From Azospirillum sp. (GTDB lineage: Bacteria > Pseudomonadota > Alphaproteobacteria > CACIAM-22H2): a stretch of 39,803 nt of DNA. Shown here piece by piece: positions 39,726 through 39,803 of this stretch. The stretch lies in NCBI GenBank assembly GCA_020249045.1, contig JADCGK010000161.1, positions 1-39,803 of the forward strand, given 5' to 3'. Below the pieces are notes generated by a model, which was not told where the DNA came from, did no database searches, and saw nothing but the letters and a program-made list of their open reading frames with translations. Numbering within the stretch: position 1 is the stretch's first letter; every line of letters begins with the position of its first letter. Both the position numbers and the translations under genes were made by a program.

Positions 39726-39803
39726 CCAAGCCCGAAACGTGGTACGCGCTCGTCAGCGACTACGACGAGTTCCAGATGGCCCAGCCGCCAGAGTTCAAGG
39801 CTG
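39722..39803 (+). CDS. N-terminal part of the gene continuing at position 1
   Basis: ATG at 39722 (ATGA overlap) and 27 codons before the window ends inside a codon. The frame continues at position 1 (codon GAC formed by G39803 plus bases 1-2) to the stop at 117-119, giving a 66-residue protein. Supports the conclusion that the window is a complete circular molecule. Confidence 0.75.
   Translation, partial: MTKPETWYALVSDYDEFQMAQPPEFKA

Noticed and set aside
1-39803. CRISPR arrays, tRNA genes and a reverse transcriptase/template-repeat system
   Set aside because: I looked for regularly spaced repeats, cloverleaf-like segments near int and a reverse-transcriptase motif and saw none; a computed search could still find a divergent one.

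Overview
The window looks like the complete genome of a short-tailed (podovirus-type) phage, 39,803 bp, opened at an arbitrary point. The last gene (39722 to the end) is cut off in frame, and position 1 continues it in the same frame to a stop at 117-119. Joined, the two pieces give one ordinary 66-residue protein, so the sequence is probably a circular or circularly permuted molecule. The DNA is GC-rich with dense ATGA/TAATG-type gene overlaps, which fits a phage of a GC-rich proteobacterium; the host cannot be fixed from the sequence. The capsid genes (Bbp16-like cement protein, Bbp17-like major capsid protein, Bbp19-like protein) point to relatives of Bordetella phage BPP-1. The tail and ejection genes resemble T7 gp11, gp12, gp13, gp14 and the large internal virion proteins.

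Rightward (early) arm: 37226 to the end, then 1 to 8741. It starts with two small paralogues and a string of small unknown genes. It continues across the junction into an SF2 helicase whose P-loop is split by an intein with a LAGLIDADG homing endonuclease, a DNA methyltransferase, a VRR-NUC nuclease, a YqaJ/lambda-Exo-type exonuclease, a RecT annealing protein, an AlpA/excisionase-like HTH protein, a tyrosine integrase and a second HTH protein. No DNA polymerase or primase is visible, so replication probably relies on the host plus the Exo/RecT pair. The integrase suggests a temperate life cycle, but I could not identify a classical CI-type repressor.

Leftward (late) arm: 36864 down to 9354. 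In transcription order it holds a DUF5681 small-terminase-like protein, terminase large subunit, two small proteins, portal, Bbp19-like protein, scaffold, major capsid protein, cement protein, several structural proteins, tail tubular proteins A and B, the gp13-, gp14- and gp15/16-like ejection proteins (one of 2,326 residues carrying an HExxH motif), tail fibre, a membrane protein, lysozyme and spanin-like genes. A GIY-YIG/T5orf172 gene (9133-8708) is transcribed leftward beyond the end of this operon.

The most interesting signal outside the genes is a 15-bp palindrome, TTGGGAWWWTCCCAA, found about ten times and almost always between genes or over promoter elements (373, 4661, 9303, 13512, 35130, 35160, 36868, 37194, 37686, one weaker half-site at 9166, one copy inside a gene at 23596). 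It behaves like the operator of a phage-wide regulator that controls both arms. Other unusual points are an 11-nt perfect Shine-Dalgarno in front of a 13-codon lysine/glycine peptide (4192-4233), a sequence module shared by the integrase N-terminus and the GIY-YIG protein C-terminus, and a 340-bp AT-rich divergent control region (36883-37225).
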